From positions 20,970,293-21,034,292 of the forward strand of contig NC_056047.1 of the NCBI RefSeq assembly GCF_004379255.2: a stretch of DNA of 64,000 nt. Direction: 5' to 3'. The translations under genes and the position numbers were made by a program. The notes under the pieces were generated by a model. That model did no database searches. It was not told the origin of the DNA and saw only the letters and a list, made by a program, of their open reading frames with translations. This document shows positions 11,235 through 23,136 of this stretch, piece after piece (position 1 is the stretch's first letter; every line of letters starts with the position of its first letter). Source of the stretch: Salvia splendens. Taxonomy: Eukaryota > Streptophyta > Magnoliopsida > Lamiales > Lamiaceae.

Positions 11235-12403
11235 TGTTGGGGATAATGCTGGAATTACAAGAGATAAACAATACCGGGCGTAATACAACCCAAGAAGGAA
11301 GGAAGAACTAAAACTGAAAATTACAATGAAATCGAAACTGTAAAACTGGAAATAAACTTAGCCGAGTCGAGGAGTCCTCTTTTCGCAAGACGAGATACGC
11401 CCCGGTAGTGCTCTCAGTTTGGCGTGTCGTCCCCAAAGATAAAACGGCTACGTCTCTGGTGAAGCAGCACCGCAATCAACAGAGCTCCGGCGAACTGGAT
11501 GGAGGAGAGGGCAGAGCTTCAGAAAGAAAGACTATGCAGAGAGATGATGCTTGTTCTGATTGTGCTCTATATCTAATGCAAGGAATGACTAGCCTATTTA
11601 TAGGCTTGGTCCACTGCATGGATTAACTCAGCCTTGATGGCTGTCATCATAGTTCATTATGGCGGGGCTGTAACCGCCGACCGTTATGAGTTTGAAAGCT
11701 GGAGTGGTCGACTTTGAATCTAGACGATGTACACGCCCTAGTTCAACCGTCACATGTGGACTTCGACTTGATCAAGACGCTGATCAAGCCATCGCTCAAG
11801 GCGCAGCGGGTCGAGTTGATCAGGCTACTGAAGCCATCGCTCAAGGTGCAGCAGGCCGAGTTGATCAAACTGCTGATCAAGGCGCAGCATGTCAAGTTGA
11901 TCAGGCTGCTGCCCAAAACTTAGGTGGTCCAAAACATTAAGTCTGGATCCAGGGACAAGCCTAAGAACCAAGCCCAAGAACCACCCAAGGGCAAGGGCAA
12001 GGGCAAGGGCAAGGGCTCGGGTACGGTCATAGGCGCGGCTCGGCTCGGCGCGCGTGTGGGCTCTTTCACCCATCTTAGTCCACGATAATTACTAAGTGTA
12101 ATAAGTCACTTAATAAATACACAGTTAAAGATGTGTATCATCTCATATGTGGGATAATTAACACTAGTTAATTACTCCCTACACTTTCAACTCCTAGCTT
12201 TATCAAAAGCTACAATGTGACCAACTTTAATCAACTATTTCTTACTCACCGGGAATCGGATTTAAGAAAGTGAATATACTACGGTCATCTACGTGGAACG
12301 TAGATCGACGCTATATCATTTAATTCTCCAAAATTAAATGTCTCGTCACATTTATTATTGGTCTAACTTCATTGACCGGACATCTTAAAACAAGATTTCA
12401 ACA
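11235..12403 (-). repeat. Copia LTR (5' LTR of the coding copy)
   Basis: 1169 bp, the partner of 4987-6183, with a TATA-like CTATTTATAG at 11594-11603. Because the array is tandem, this LTR is both the 5' LTR of the coding unit and the 3' LTR of the deleted unit to its right. Confidence 0.9.
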
Positions 12404-13039
12404 ATCCCCACATGAGTGGAAATAGCCAAATGCATATGCATGCAGACACAAGCTCAACCCTCACGAGGTATATAAGCATAAGGATAGGTAGTTTGTTGGC
12501 TTTGAACCCTTCATAGTCGACACCATCGGATACACAGGCGGCTTAGTAGCGCGATGCTTTGAACTAATCCCCCACGGCGTGCACCGAGACAATGGTGTTA
12601 ACGCTTAAACACCTCAACCTCATCCGTTCTCACGTTTTGTGTCCTTTGCGGTCTTGGACACCACTTTGGATTCATAAGTGCGTTTTATGAAGCGACCACA
12701 CTTCGCACTTACATAGGTGATTCTTAGTCAAGTACCTTGCCATACTTGGTCTCTTTGAGAACTCCATCTCTTCTCATCTTCTATGTGGGATAATTAACAC
12801 TAGTTAATTACTCCCTACACTTTCAACTCCTAGCTTTATCAAAAGCTACAATGTGACCAACTTTAATCCACTATTTCTTACTCACCGGGAATCGGATTTA
12901 AGAAAGTGAATATACTATGGTCATCTACGCGGAACGTAGATCGACGCTATATCATTTAATTCTCCAAAATTAAATGTCTCGTCACATTTATTATTGGTCA
13001 AACTTCATTGACCGTACATCTTAAAACAAGATTCCAATA
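12404..13039 (-). mobile_element. Deleted second Copia unit with truncated LTR
   Basis: Positions 12404-12776 repeat the internal 3' segment seen at 6184-6552, including the polypurine tract. The sequence then switches abruptly into LTR sequence (12777-13039). A deletion has removed gag-pol and the inner part of the outer LTR. The short CTC/TCT match at the junction suggests illegitimate recombination. Confidence 0.85.
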
Positions 13040-13210
13040 GAAATATAGTAGAAACCGAGTTTGACTCAAAATTTGACAATTAACCACTCCATCACAAATA
13101 AAAAACCGATATTCATGACATATTTGTGTGTCCAATAATTACAGTTACATATCTAAGCCAATTCTCATTTTTTTTCTTTCTCTATCTATAATTATTACTC
13201 TTATTAATTA

Positions 13211-13426
13211 CTTTCTCCATCCCACTCAAGATGTTCATATTTTTTACTGACCCAAAATTTTAAGAGAAATTGTTTAGTGGAGTAAATAAAGAGAAAAAAA
13301 ATAATTGAATATTTTAATAGGGAGAAAGGAGGGTGAGATTTATCTTCAAATATAGAAAGTGAATATTTTAAATAAGAAAAATAAAAAAAAAAGTAAATGT
13401 TGATATCTTAAGTGGGACAGAGGGAG
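13211..13426. mobile_element. Stowaway MITE
   Basis: Inverted ends CTTTCTCCATCCCACTCAAG and CTCCCTCTGTCCCACTTAAG (right end, complemented) are flanked by TA on both sides. Confidence 0.8.
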
Positions 13427-13562
13427 TAATACGCACCACGTGACAATATATCCGGACCACTTAATTATTAGTAATACTTATTGATCACACCCACACATGC
13501 AATCTCTTATTATTACTACTATATATTTTAGATGAAAATAGCCATCTATGCTATAAATACTA

Positions 13563-13815
13563 CTCCCTCCCTCCGTCTGCAAATAGGAGTCCCGTTTTTC
13601 CATTTTAGTTCGTCCGTAAATAAGAGTCCCGATTTATTTTATTATAAATGGTAATAGGGTCTCACTTTCCACTAACTTTTTTCACCATATTTTATTTAAA
13701 TTAATATATACAAATGGACTCATATTCCACTAACTTTTTTTTCACCTAGTTTCCTTAACATTTCTTAAAACCCTTGTCGCCAAGAAATGCTATTTCTAAT
13801 GGCGGACAAAAAGAG
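13563..13815. mobile_element. Stowaway MITE upstream of SmD2
   Basis: The left end CTCCCTCCCTCCGTCTGC and the right end GGCGGACAAAAAGAG are imperfectly inverted, with TA at both flanks. It ends about 60 bp before the GGCCCA promoter motifs of the SmD2 gene. Confidence 0.7.
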
Positions 13816-13872
13816 TATTATTTAAATCGTCTGCATGATTTAAAAATTTAAACAATCAAAAGCAATAAAAAA

Positions 13873-14017
13873 GGCCCAACTAAGGCCCAATTTATTTCAT
13901 ACGAAAAGTCTAAGTGGGCCGGCCCCTTTATTTCATTTCAGGGTTTTAGAAGGAGGCTTTGAAAACTGAGCAGCTGCTTAGATCTTTCTCTCTCCATTTC
14001 TCCGTTTTCTAGGGTTT
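13873..14017 (+). promoter_or_regulatory. Site II and telo-box cluster upstream of SmD2
   Basis: GGCCCA occurs at 13873 and 13884 and TGGGCC at 13915; a telo-box TAGGGTTT lies at 14010-14017. Site II plus telo-box promoters are typical of plant ribosomal-protein and RNA-processing genes, which fits an Sm protein. Position just upstream of the start codon supports the call; activity is inferred. Confidence 0.65.
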
Positions 14018-14053
14018 CTACTCCCTTGCTATCTCTGCGAATCAGATTCCAGT

Positions 14054-15280
14054 ATGAGGTATGAATTATTCCTTGTCAAACGTTTACTATTTCTCATTCT
14101 CATCGTCGTGATGCTGATAGTCGAATTCTGTACATTTTCTGTTTACTCTGCAATTACTCTTTTTTTTGGTGATATTGGTCGAGTTTTTGAGGGCCTGCTT
14201 GGTTGGATTTTAGCTCTTGTTTATATATCTATCTATGTGCGTGTTTGATGGCGAGAAAATTGGATTTAATATTGTTCGATTTATGAACGCAAAGAGGCGA
14301 AATGGGTTGTGTCGGTTTAAATTGAACCTTTTCGTTTCCAGTGATGGTAAATTACTGTTTCTAGCTCGATTTTGCTTTTCTCTCTGGATTTGCCCCGCAT
14401 TTGACAATTCTTAGTGGTAGTTGAAAATATCCAATTTTATCTGGATGTTTCATTTCAATATTTTATCAATAATGTGTGTTTGAGAGACTTTCTGGTCAAT
14501 CAAATTTTCTGTTGCAATTATTTTAATTATTGCTGTTTTTTTTTCTTTTACAGTCGGCCAATGGAAGAAGATGCTCCCGTAAGTTGCAATCCTTTATGAC
14601 ATGGTTTTAGTTGTTTTTTTTGAACCTTTTGTGACTTTTTTGGGTTAATTTGGACAATTTTTACAGGTGAAGAATGAGGAGGAGGAGTTCAACACCGGTC
14701 CACTTTCGGTCTTGATGTTAAGTGTTAAGAATAACACACAGGTATTGATTAGTTCAAGATAATAATGGCTGATATATGTCGCCAGTTTGTATGATTATGT
14801 GAATTTTAGTTTCAAATTCGCGTATTATCATTGCTCTTTCATTATGGAATGTTCAGCAGGAACAAGTCTTGTATTTATCAACCTAAAGCAGTTAAACTGT
14901 GTATTATCTCTGATTTTTTGACACGGTTGCTTGGTAGGTGCTCATCAATTGCCGTAACAACAAAAAGCTTCTGGGCCATGTGAGGGCTTTTGATCGCCAC
15001 TGCAACATGGTGCTTGAAAATGTCCGGGAGATGTGGACTGAGGTTTGTTTATGTTTTTTACTGTTCATGGCATGCTTATACATCCAATTTCAAATTGTTA
15101 ACAAATTGTTTATGCTGTTGGAATATGTTTCTAAACATTCATCAAATTCTGTCCATTATATAGATACCTAAGACTGGTAAAGGAAAAAAGAAAGCGCTTC
15201 CAGTTAACAAGGATCGTTTTATTAGCAAGATGTTCCTCCGAGGAGATTCCGTGATCATTGTCCTCAGAAATCCTAAGTGA
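14054..15280 (+). CDS. SMD2: Small nuclear ribonucleoprotein Sm D2
   Basis: Core component of the heptameric Sm ring that binds the Sm site of U1, U2, U4 and U5 snRNA in the nucleus. Exons: 14054-14058 (only ATGAG), 14554-14578, 14667-14741, 14938-15042 and 15164-15280, joining to 108 residues, the usual length. The protein begins MSRPMEED; Sm1 and Sm2 motifs are clear ([40 protein letters not shown], and [15 protein letters not shown] at the end). All introns are GT..AG. An alternative start at the downstream ATG in exon 2 (MEEDAP) would lose only four residues. A GGTATG after the stop and a TTGCAG at 15840 suggest a spliced 3' UTR. Confidence 0.96.
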
Positions 15281-16672
15281 TGGGTATGTCTCAATACTTG
15301 TGTTTACTGAGCAATATATTTCTGTTTATACTTTGTGTCCCGGGACAGCGACAGCCTTTATTTATCGAATTTTGACAATTAATAACTCTTATGGATCTGC
15401 TTTGGTTCCATATGGATTTAAAGTTTGGTTAAGGCATGGTTGTTTCAATGATTTTTATTGTCTTTATGAAATATGTTGGCTTACTCATGCCACTTTCTTT
15501 GTTCAACCCTGAATTCTATATGGAGTTGAGTATTTGATGTTTAGCGATCCTCTTGTTGAGGTTTTTTTCTGATAAGCATTTATATATGATGATTTTGTAC
15601 ATCATATATGAAGTATGAAAATTATATGCTGTTTAATTGCAGTTGCTGCTCTTATATCAAACCCACCTCTTTTGTGAAATGTGTATTTTATTATCATATT
15701 CTCCTCGTTACCATTGATCTGGAACTGAAGTTGACATCCAAACAAAGCATCATGATCTCTCAGTTATCTGTTTATTTTTTGTGCCCATCTTAGTAAATTT
15801 GCTTCTTTGCATGCTAATTATTTTCTCTACATTCTTGCAGATTGCATTACTTTGGCTGTAATGTGACTTTATTTTGTACTGTGAATGTTGCCAGACTGGA
15901 GCTTATCGATGATGACAAGGTTTATCTTTCTTAGGTGTAATCTTTTGGAACTCATCTTTCCTTCATTAGGTCTTCTCAACCCTTGATAATTTTAGTATCG
16001 AGAGTATGGTGTATACTTTCTCTGTGGTGGATTCTTGGTAAAAATTTATGAGCTGTCCAGTTATTTTCTTATGCATTGCAATCTGTAGACTGACCACCTC
16101 TCTATATATCATATGATAAACATCAAACACTCCTGATAATCTCCGATGCTCACTCTCGTTGCATGTGCATGTACCCATTTACATGTTTTCCTTGGAGAAG
16201 TTGGGTCTAAACTCTATTTTTAGATTATATGGTCGGAATATCTTTGAGAGGTGCACCGCGCCTGTCTTTATGGCTCAATTTCTTCCGTCTCTACGTCCTC
16301 ATCGAACTCTTTCTGAATCAAAATCAACTAATAAACATAACATTTGTAGGGTCTAGTGTTGATTTATTGTATCTTCTTTTTATTTGTTTCATGAATTTCA
16401 AGAAAATAAGTTGATATATATATATGTCAAACTCAACTCCATCATTCCACTGATATATAGGGATGCAAAATTGCAGTAGATGACAACATAAATGTTACAG
16501 ATATGAAATAGAATGCTATATTGTTTATCTGTTCTCTTCTCCTTCATTCTTTACTAAATAAATCCCTCTTCCTGCTTTTTTGTGTAATATAATTATAAGT
16601 ACTCCTTTTATTTTTTTCATTTTTCTCCAACAACACCAAAGAAGGTTCGACTATAATATTTAAGCAGATGAA
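15281..16672. other. SmD2 3' region and convergent spacer
   Basis: Holds the SmD2 3' UTR, possibly spliced with a terminal exon near 15841-15900, then AT-rich spacer to the convergent MADS-box gene. No further coding exon is convincing. Confidence 0.5.
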
Positions 16673-19630
16673 TTATTTTGAAATTCCGACGTTAAAATTG
16701 TCATCGAGAAGCAAGTCTTCCCACTCCCATAAGCTGCTCTTCTGAATCTTCGATGTCCAACAAGTGTTGTCTCCCGAAGTACCCTAAAATCACAACAACA
16801 TACTCAACGCAAAAAAAGGAATAATTATTAAAAAATGAAATTTCAAGAACTTGGTGTCTTTTGAAAAAGAAATAAAAGGAAAAGAAAAATGTGAACACGT
16901 AAATATCCACCTCTTGCTTTGAAGCATTCAACATGTTTGATTGGCTGGTCTCTTCAGCCTTATCAGTGAAGTTGCAAGCTGCATATTGCGAGCTAGTTTG
17001 TATCGTATCATCCTTATTAGTGAAGTTGCAAGTTGCATATTGTGTGCTACCATAACCTGTAAATATTGTGCTTGGAGTAGATCTGTGAAAAATATTAAAA
17101 GGGTACATTTCAGTGTGACATTACAAATTCACTATGAAAATGGATAAATTCAACTTTTAAAAAAAAGTATTTACCTTGGAGGTGGCATGTTGCTCAAGTT
17201 CGGGATGGAATTGTAGAGTGCATTTGAAAATTTTGCCTAAAAATAATTTACATATTGTAGAATTATTGATCAATTGCAAAAGACATACTCCCTCCGTCCC
17301 AACTTAAGAGTCCTATTTTGTCATTTCCGTCCATCCCAACTTAACAGTCCTATTTCACTTTAACCATAAATGGTAAGTAGGCCCCACATTCCACCAACTT
17401 ATTCTACTCACATTTTATTATAAAAGTATTCCACTAACTTATTCTATCCACTTTTCTTTACATTTCTTAAAACCTGTGCCCTTACTAATTAAGACTCTTA
17501 AGTTGGGACGCAGTGAGTATTTGCTATATATAAACAAATATTACCTGTTGAGAATTTTGAAACGAGATACGAAGGTTCGATGTGTTGGGTGTATCTAGAT
17601 CCGAATTTACTATGCCTTGAACTTGGACTTTCGCACTGTAAAAAATTAAAAACAATAGTATATTTTTCCATTTGGTCAACAAAAAACATAAGTAAATAAA
17701 ATTATCAGTATACAAATTTACCTCAATAATGGACTTATCGCTGAATTGAGCTCGTTATCCATTAAATTTGAAGAAAATGAAATCTCATGATCTTGGTTTT
17801 GCAACACCCTTGAATCCATCTAATCATACTAATATTTAGTATTATGAACATGTTTAACAAATTATATATATATTTTTTACATACTTGAAAATTCGGTTGG
17901 ACATTTGATGTTTGCAGATGATTAAACAACGCGCCCTACAAATTAAATATATCTCTTAGCACGTAAATTAATATATTTATGATTTATTATGTAAAAATTT
18001 GTAAATGGTCCATTTTGTCCTAGTTGTTTGGGCATTTACTCGAATATGTCCCACCATTTAGGCAATTACCATTTGATCATATCTCTATCGTTTCGTTTTT
18101 GAGAATAAATGTCATGCTTAAAATCTTCGGCGATCAAAATATCTATTGTATGATAACCAAAATTAAACATCGATTATCCAAAGTAGACATCGATAATCCA
18201 AAATTATACCTCGATATCTAATACATTGATCGCCTGAATTTATTCGCAGAAGATTTTATTTTTGAAAATGAAACATGAGTACTAATTGGTAATTGCCTAA
18301 ACTATGTGATATTTTGAGTAAACGATTCAAATGATAAGACAAAATGGATCCTTTATCCTCTCAAAAATATTTTAGAAAATAATAGTAAGATGAAATTTAG
18401 AAACTAACTTTTTTAGCTTGGACTCCTTCGAGAGAATGATTAATGTTTCTCTCACACCAAGACAATAGGTGTAAGGAAGGCTCCTGCTCCGGATCCAATT
18501 CATAATCTCTAAGAAAATTAAAATAATTATTTAATCAACATGGCATAATAAGGATTAAGAAATGAAATGAAATTAGATTAGGTTAAAACACTAAAATAAT
18601 TACCTGAGATTTGTTTCTAATATTTGCAGCTCTAGGCCACTCTTTTTAATTTGCAATTCAAGATTCTGATAAGGACCAATTATATAAGTACTATAATTCA
18701 CAATTTAGATACATATGTATTTAGAAGGTAGATAGTGTGAGAAATCAATCATACCTCAATTCTTGAATTAGTTAGCCCCAAAAAAGAACCCATCAAATTC
18801 CATATATATGCACCAAATATATAATATTTTATTGTCAGCTAGGGAATTAGATTAAAAGATAGTAATTAACTTAATTTTTGTTGAAAGTACGGAATTAAAT
18901 TAACATTTAAAATTGCACAAACTAAAATTGAAGGTATAAATTTTGTGTGTGTGAGGGAGAGAGAGTTAATTACTGTTTATCCAAATATTGCAACTTGCTA
19001 TTGTCACTTTTAATATGATCCAGATTCTTCAACTTCTCCAGTTTCCTCTTCATGTAAATAATTGAATAGAAAATATAAAAATATTTCTTTTGGAAAAAAA
19101 TCAAAATAAAATGTACATAACCATAATAAATTTATTTATTTAAAAAAAATACCTGAACATCATCTAATTCCCTGCATTTCGCCAACCACAGACAGCAGCA
19201 TATCACAATTATCATTAGCAAAACAAAATAAGTAGTAATTACTTAAATAAAAGTTAATAATCGAGAATTTTGACTACCTCAATCTACTCTCTGCTGGTAG
19301 ATCAACATAACGATGGAGCACATCTTCGATTCTGCGAGGGTGAAACATAAAAGCATAAAAAAAATTATTGAGTTTAATAAATTTTTTCTATTCTCTTCAA
19401 TTTTGGCATAGAAAGAATTTTTTTTATTGAGTTACATTTCACACCCACCGTTTTTTATTGCAGAACTTGCTAATCCGGCCAGATGGCGAAAAGGCAACAA
19501 ATGCGACATCAACGTCGCAGCAAATCGCGATTTCATTCGCCTTCTTCATGAGGCTGCTGCGACGCTTTGAAAACGTCACTTGACATTTTGTTACGTCTTT
19601 TATTTTTTTCATGTCAATTTTTCGACCCAT
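16673..19630 (-). CDS. MIKC*-type MADS-box transcription factor
   Basis: Minus-strand exons: 19449-19630, 19278-19331, 19153-19171, 18974-19047, 18755-18761, 18604-18665, 18409-18508, 17885-17935, 17722-17819, 17545-17635, 17175-17236, 16911-17082 and 16673-16783, together 360 residues. Exon 1 encodes the MADS domain (MGRKIDMKKIKD..QVTFSKRR..LMKKANEIAICCDVDVAF). Next come IEDVLHRYVDLPAESRL, a leucine-zipper-like K region, and DPEQEPSLH..CERNINHSL, typical of the AGL66/AGL104 group that acts as heterodimers in pollen. The tail ends SLWEWEDLLLDDNFN. Start chosen at MGRK; an ATG ten codons upstream is in frame but unlike the family. Exon 5 is only 7 nt, and skipping it brings an early stop. Confidence 0.88.
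17288..17517. mobile_element. Stowaway MITE in a MADS intron
   Basis: Ends CTCCCTCCGTCCCAACTTAAGAG and, complemented, CTCACTGCGTCCCAACTTAAGAG are inverted, with TA flanks. It lies in the intron between the exons at 17175-17236 and 17545-17635. Confidence 0.85.
18002..18356. mobile_element. Long-TIR MITE (Mutator-like) in a MADS intron
   Basis: The left TAAATGGTCCATTTTGTC..TTTAGGCAATTACCA and the complemented right TAAAGGATCCATTTTGTC..TTTAGGCAATTACCA form inverted repeats of about 75 bp. The target duplication is not clear, so family assignment is tentative. It sits in the intron between exons 18409-18508 and 17885-17935. Confidence 0.65.
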
Positions 19631-21109
19631 CTTGTTTAGTGTTGCTATGTAAGTTGGCAAAATGTTGTGTCCACAAGCACTATATTTATAGGCCTAAGAA
19701 ACTTTGTACTAATATGAATTAAAAAAAATGTGAATATGAGGTGAACTAACAAGAGGTGAACTAACTCCTACATTTATTATTAGCTTGTTGAAAATTACTA
19801 GTTTCCAATAAGTCGTGTTTGGCAGTATCTTATTTGGCGACGATGACTTTTTTTTTTATTCTAAATTTAACATTTCAAAAGTAACAACAGTGTTTAGTAA
19901 AATATGAATTGCAACACAGAAAATACAATAAAAATATCTTGTTGCGTAGTGAATCATTTAATTTCAAAATCTATTTTTTTGTTAAAAATATTTGCGCCAA
20001 ACAGGATTTTGACTAATCTCTTGCAATAATTAGGTAATTGGGAAAATCCGATGCTACTGATTCTGTACCTCTATTAAAAGAAAATAACCATGATTTTACA
20101 GTGACACGTGTCATATGCACACGTCATATTGTGAATGAATTGTTGGAAGATTTATTGAGAAAAGAAAATGGTTTGTAGCTTATGCCAAATTATAATGAGG
20201 ATTAGCACCAAACTAAATTCTACAGATATTGGGATGAGATTTCTTCTCATTATTTCTTCTCTTGTGATTAGAGACTTATTTTAGTGCAAATAAAAGTCAC
20301 ACTAAGTATGAAAAAGCAAACAAGGCAAATATAGTAGTTATGTTATTATTTTTGTACAGTATAAATATATTTGTATACTGCAAAATATTAGTGTAGATAC
20401 AAACAATATTGTTTGGAAATCTTGTATATTTCGATATGACAAAAGTATAATTGATTGATTTTAAAGAAAGGGCATCAAACTTAGTTTTTAAATGAAAAAA
20501 CTAACCCTAATAGCAATGCTTTTAAACGATAAAAAAGAAACTGGCATCAAACTTAGTTTTTATATAAAAAACTAATCCTAATTAGCAATGTTTTAAACGA
20601 TGTTCATAGAAATTTAACAAAATGTATTAATTTAAAAAACTAATTAAACATTTTGTATTATTTACGTAAACTTAAAATTTTGGTATCAATTTGATATATT
20701 AATGACATTTTGTATGTCTGGTGTAATTTCTCATTTGATTTTATTTGATGTAGTTTTGCACTATTTTCTGATATGTTTACCCTTTTTTGCCCCTTTTTGT
20801 TTGAATGAATATTAACATATGTATTTAGCAATATTAAATTATTATTTTTTGTTAATTTTTTTCATAAAATAATATATATCAAATTAACATTGTATTTGAT
20901 TTGATGTTCATTGAATATTTTTTTGTTAAGCTAAATAAATTGAGACTAAATGGAGAATGGAGAATGAAAGAGAAATTAAATAAATAATGGAGTAAAAAAG
21001 AGAAGAAAATGGGAAAAGATATAGTAGAGATAAGAAAGATATATTATCATTAAAATATCATTTAAAACTAAAAAGAACAAAAAATGCAAAAAAAAGTAAA
21101 AAATTAGTA
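19631..21109. other. MADS promoter side and AT-rich spacer
   Basis: Upstream of the MADS gene, with no other gene visible. A 72-bp tandem duplication starting GGCATCAAACTTAGTTTTTA lies at about 20471-20600. ACACGTGTC (G-box core CACGTG) occurs at about 20104. Confidence 0.5.
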
Positions 21110-21346
21110 CTCTTCTGTCCAATCATATATGACACATTTCTTTTGGGCATAAATTTTTAGGGAGTGGTATTTAGTAATTAAATAAAAAGAGAATAGAGTA
21201 GGAGTGAGAAAAAAGTTGAGAGAAAAAATAGGAGAGATGATAAAGTAAGAGAGAGATAGAGTGTTGTTTTTTTGCCATAAAATAAAGTGTCACTTAATGG
21301 GACAACCCAAAGATAATACGTCTCACTTATAGTGGGACGAAGGGAG
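21110..21346. mobile_element. Stowaway MITE (left of a head-to-tail pair)
   Basis: Starts CTCTTCTGTCC after TA at 21108-21109 and ends GTGGGACGAAGGGAG before TA at 21347-21348. A second element begins immediately after that TA. Confidence 0.75.
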
Positions 21347-21348
21347 TA

Positions 21349-21584
21349 CTCCCTCCGTTCCGTAGTAGTTGAGTCATTTTTTTTATTTTGGGTATTCATA
21401 ATATAGTCATTTCCTTTTTTAGTAATAAGTACTTTATTATCTCTTTTACTGTATTATCTATTTCCCTTTCTCACTTTATTCTTACTTTTATTTTATTATC
21501 TCTTTCGTACTCCACTTTATTGTCTCTCCAAAATTCTTGAGCCAGTATAGATAAGTCTTACGTAGACCGGAACAGAGGGAGCAG
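21349..21584. mobile_element. Stowaway MITE (right of the pair)
   Basis: Starts CTCCCTCCGTTCCG directly after the shared TA at 21347-21348 and ends CGGAACAGAGGGAGCAG before TA at 21585-21586. Confidence 0.75.
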
Positions 21585-21784
21585 TAAATGACAAAAATAT
21601 ACTATTGATAGACTCATTTATACAAAAGATCATTTAGGCGTTACATTGTAAAAGTAAGTTAACGATATTTTCAACCTAGATATATATATCGACAACCTAT
21701 CACGAACGGTTGCAATTGTCGGTCCAAAGTCACTTTCTATATTGGATGATTGATGCCAGTGATGTGCGGTATAGCACTGGATGA

Positions 21785-22640
21785 TGTTGGAATCGTGGTC
21801 CGGTCAACGCAATTGGACCGGGTTGTACAAGTGACGGATTATTTAATTTTGAAATAATTAAATAATTTATAATCGATCTACGCTCCGAGTGGATGATTGT
21901 GGTATATTCACTTTCTCTAAACCGATTCGCGGTGAGTAAGAAATAATATATTGAAGTATGTCACGATATATGGAGATATGTAATTAATTAATTAATTAAT
22001 CTTATTTTGGACACGTAGGTAAAACAATGTGGCAAATGAGCATACGGAGAAACTTCGTAGAATGCATGCACATTGATCGGGACGACCAGATACATTTCTG
22101 GAACTAACAACTACGTGAGAGGTGTCTAGGTACATCCGTCCAGATTCATGCTCCATGATTGACGTTTGTAACGTCTATAACGTTTGTAACCGCCGACCGT
22201 TACAAATTAGCCTTAATGGCAGAGTTGACTCTTATCCTCCACATGACCTATAAATAGTCAAGCACACTCTTGCATTCTCTACACCATTTCACAAGCATAC
22301 ACAACATAAGCTCTCTTCTTCTCTGCATTGTCTTTTCTGTCGAAGCTTTGCCCTCTCCTCCATCTAGTTCGCTGGAGCTCTGCTGATAGCGGTGCTGCTT
22401 CATCAAAGACGTAGCCGTTTTATCTATGGGGACGAGATGTCAATCCGAGAGCACTACCGGGGCGTATCTCGTCTTGCGGAAAGAGGCCTCCTCGACTCGG
22501 CTTTTTTCAACTATTTTACAGTTTATTGTTTCGATTTCTTCATTGTAATTTCATTTCATTTTATTTTTTCTTTGTTCCTTTTTCTTGGATTGTATTACGC
22601 CCAATTACTGTTTATCTTCTTGTAATCCAGAAAACCAATA
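21785..22640 (+). mobile_element. Solo Copia LTR, TSD GATGA
   Basis: An 856-bp LTR starting TGTTGG and ending CCAATA is flanked by GATGA at 21780-21784 and 22641-22645. It is a diverged relative of the Copia LTR at 4987, in opposite orientation: shared stretches include CCGGTCAA near the start, ATCGATCTACGCTCC, GGGGCGTATCTCGTCTTGCGG and ATTACGCCCA near the end. A TATA box CTATAAATAG lies at 22249-22258. No internal region is present, so it arose by LTR-LTR recombination. Confidence 0.9.
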
Positions 22641-23136
22641 GATGAATGACGTTGTGATAAGTTCTTCATGTTTGGTTAAACCAAGTATGATATCTTGATG
22701 GTTGTTTATTTCTAAATCTATACAAGTAATATCGGACGTTCAATATTGATCATAAGCTACTTTAATTTGTTAGTTGCGAGTTTTTCACAACTTAAAAATC
22801 ATAAAATCTAACGTTGATCAACTTTTAAGAAGATGATTTAATATTGAATTCCTCATTTAGGATTTTTTTTAAAACTCCTCATCTCTCATATTATGATACT
22901 TCTCTCAGATTTAAAGTTTGATAAAATATTGCCTACGCGATATTCAAACATTGAATAAGGGTGATGTGTAGTGTGTGATAGGAGTTGCAAGGTGTTGTCT
23001 ACAAAAAAGATGATATGCAATAACGCATATTTTGGTCTATAGGAGTATGAGATCCATGTACGTCAAGTTGTGTTCTAGAATAGATTTAATTTCACCAAAA
23101 TTAATTTGTAAGAACGATAATCTACTTATAATAGTA

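Larger units (their letters stand above)
4987..13039 (-). mobile_element. Ty1/Copia retrotransposon, three-LTR composite, TSD GAAAT
   Basis: A minus-strand Copia element with LTRs at 4987-6183 and 11235-12403 encloses a decayed gag-pol. Right of the second LTR the internal 3' region resumes (12404 to about 12776), then jumps inside CTCTT/CTCATCT to the first 263 bp of a third LTR, ending 13039. GAAAT flanks the whole array (4982-4986 and 13040-13044), so it descends from one insertion site. Both full LTRs begin TGTTGG and end CCAACA; the outer right end has decayed to CCAATA. The polypurine tract (ATGTGGGGGAT on the minus strand) adjoins 6183. I do not see a standard initiator-Met primer binding site next to 11235. 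Confidence 0.9.
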
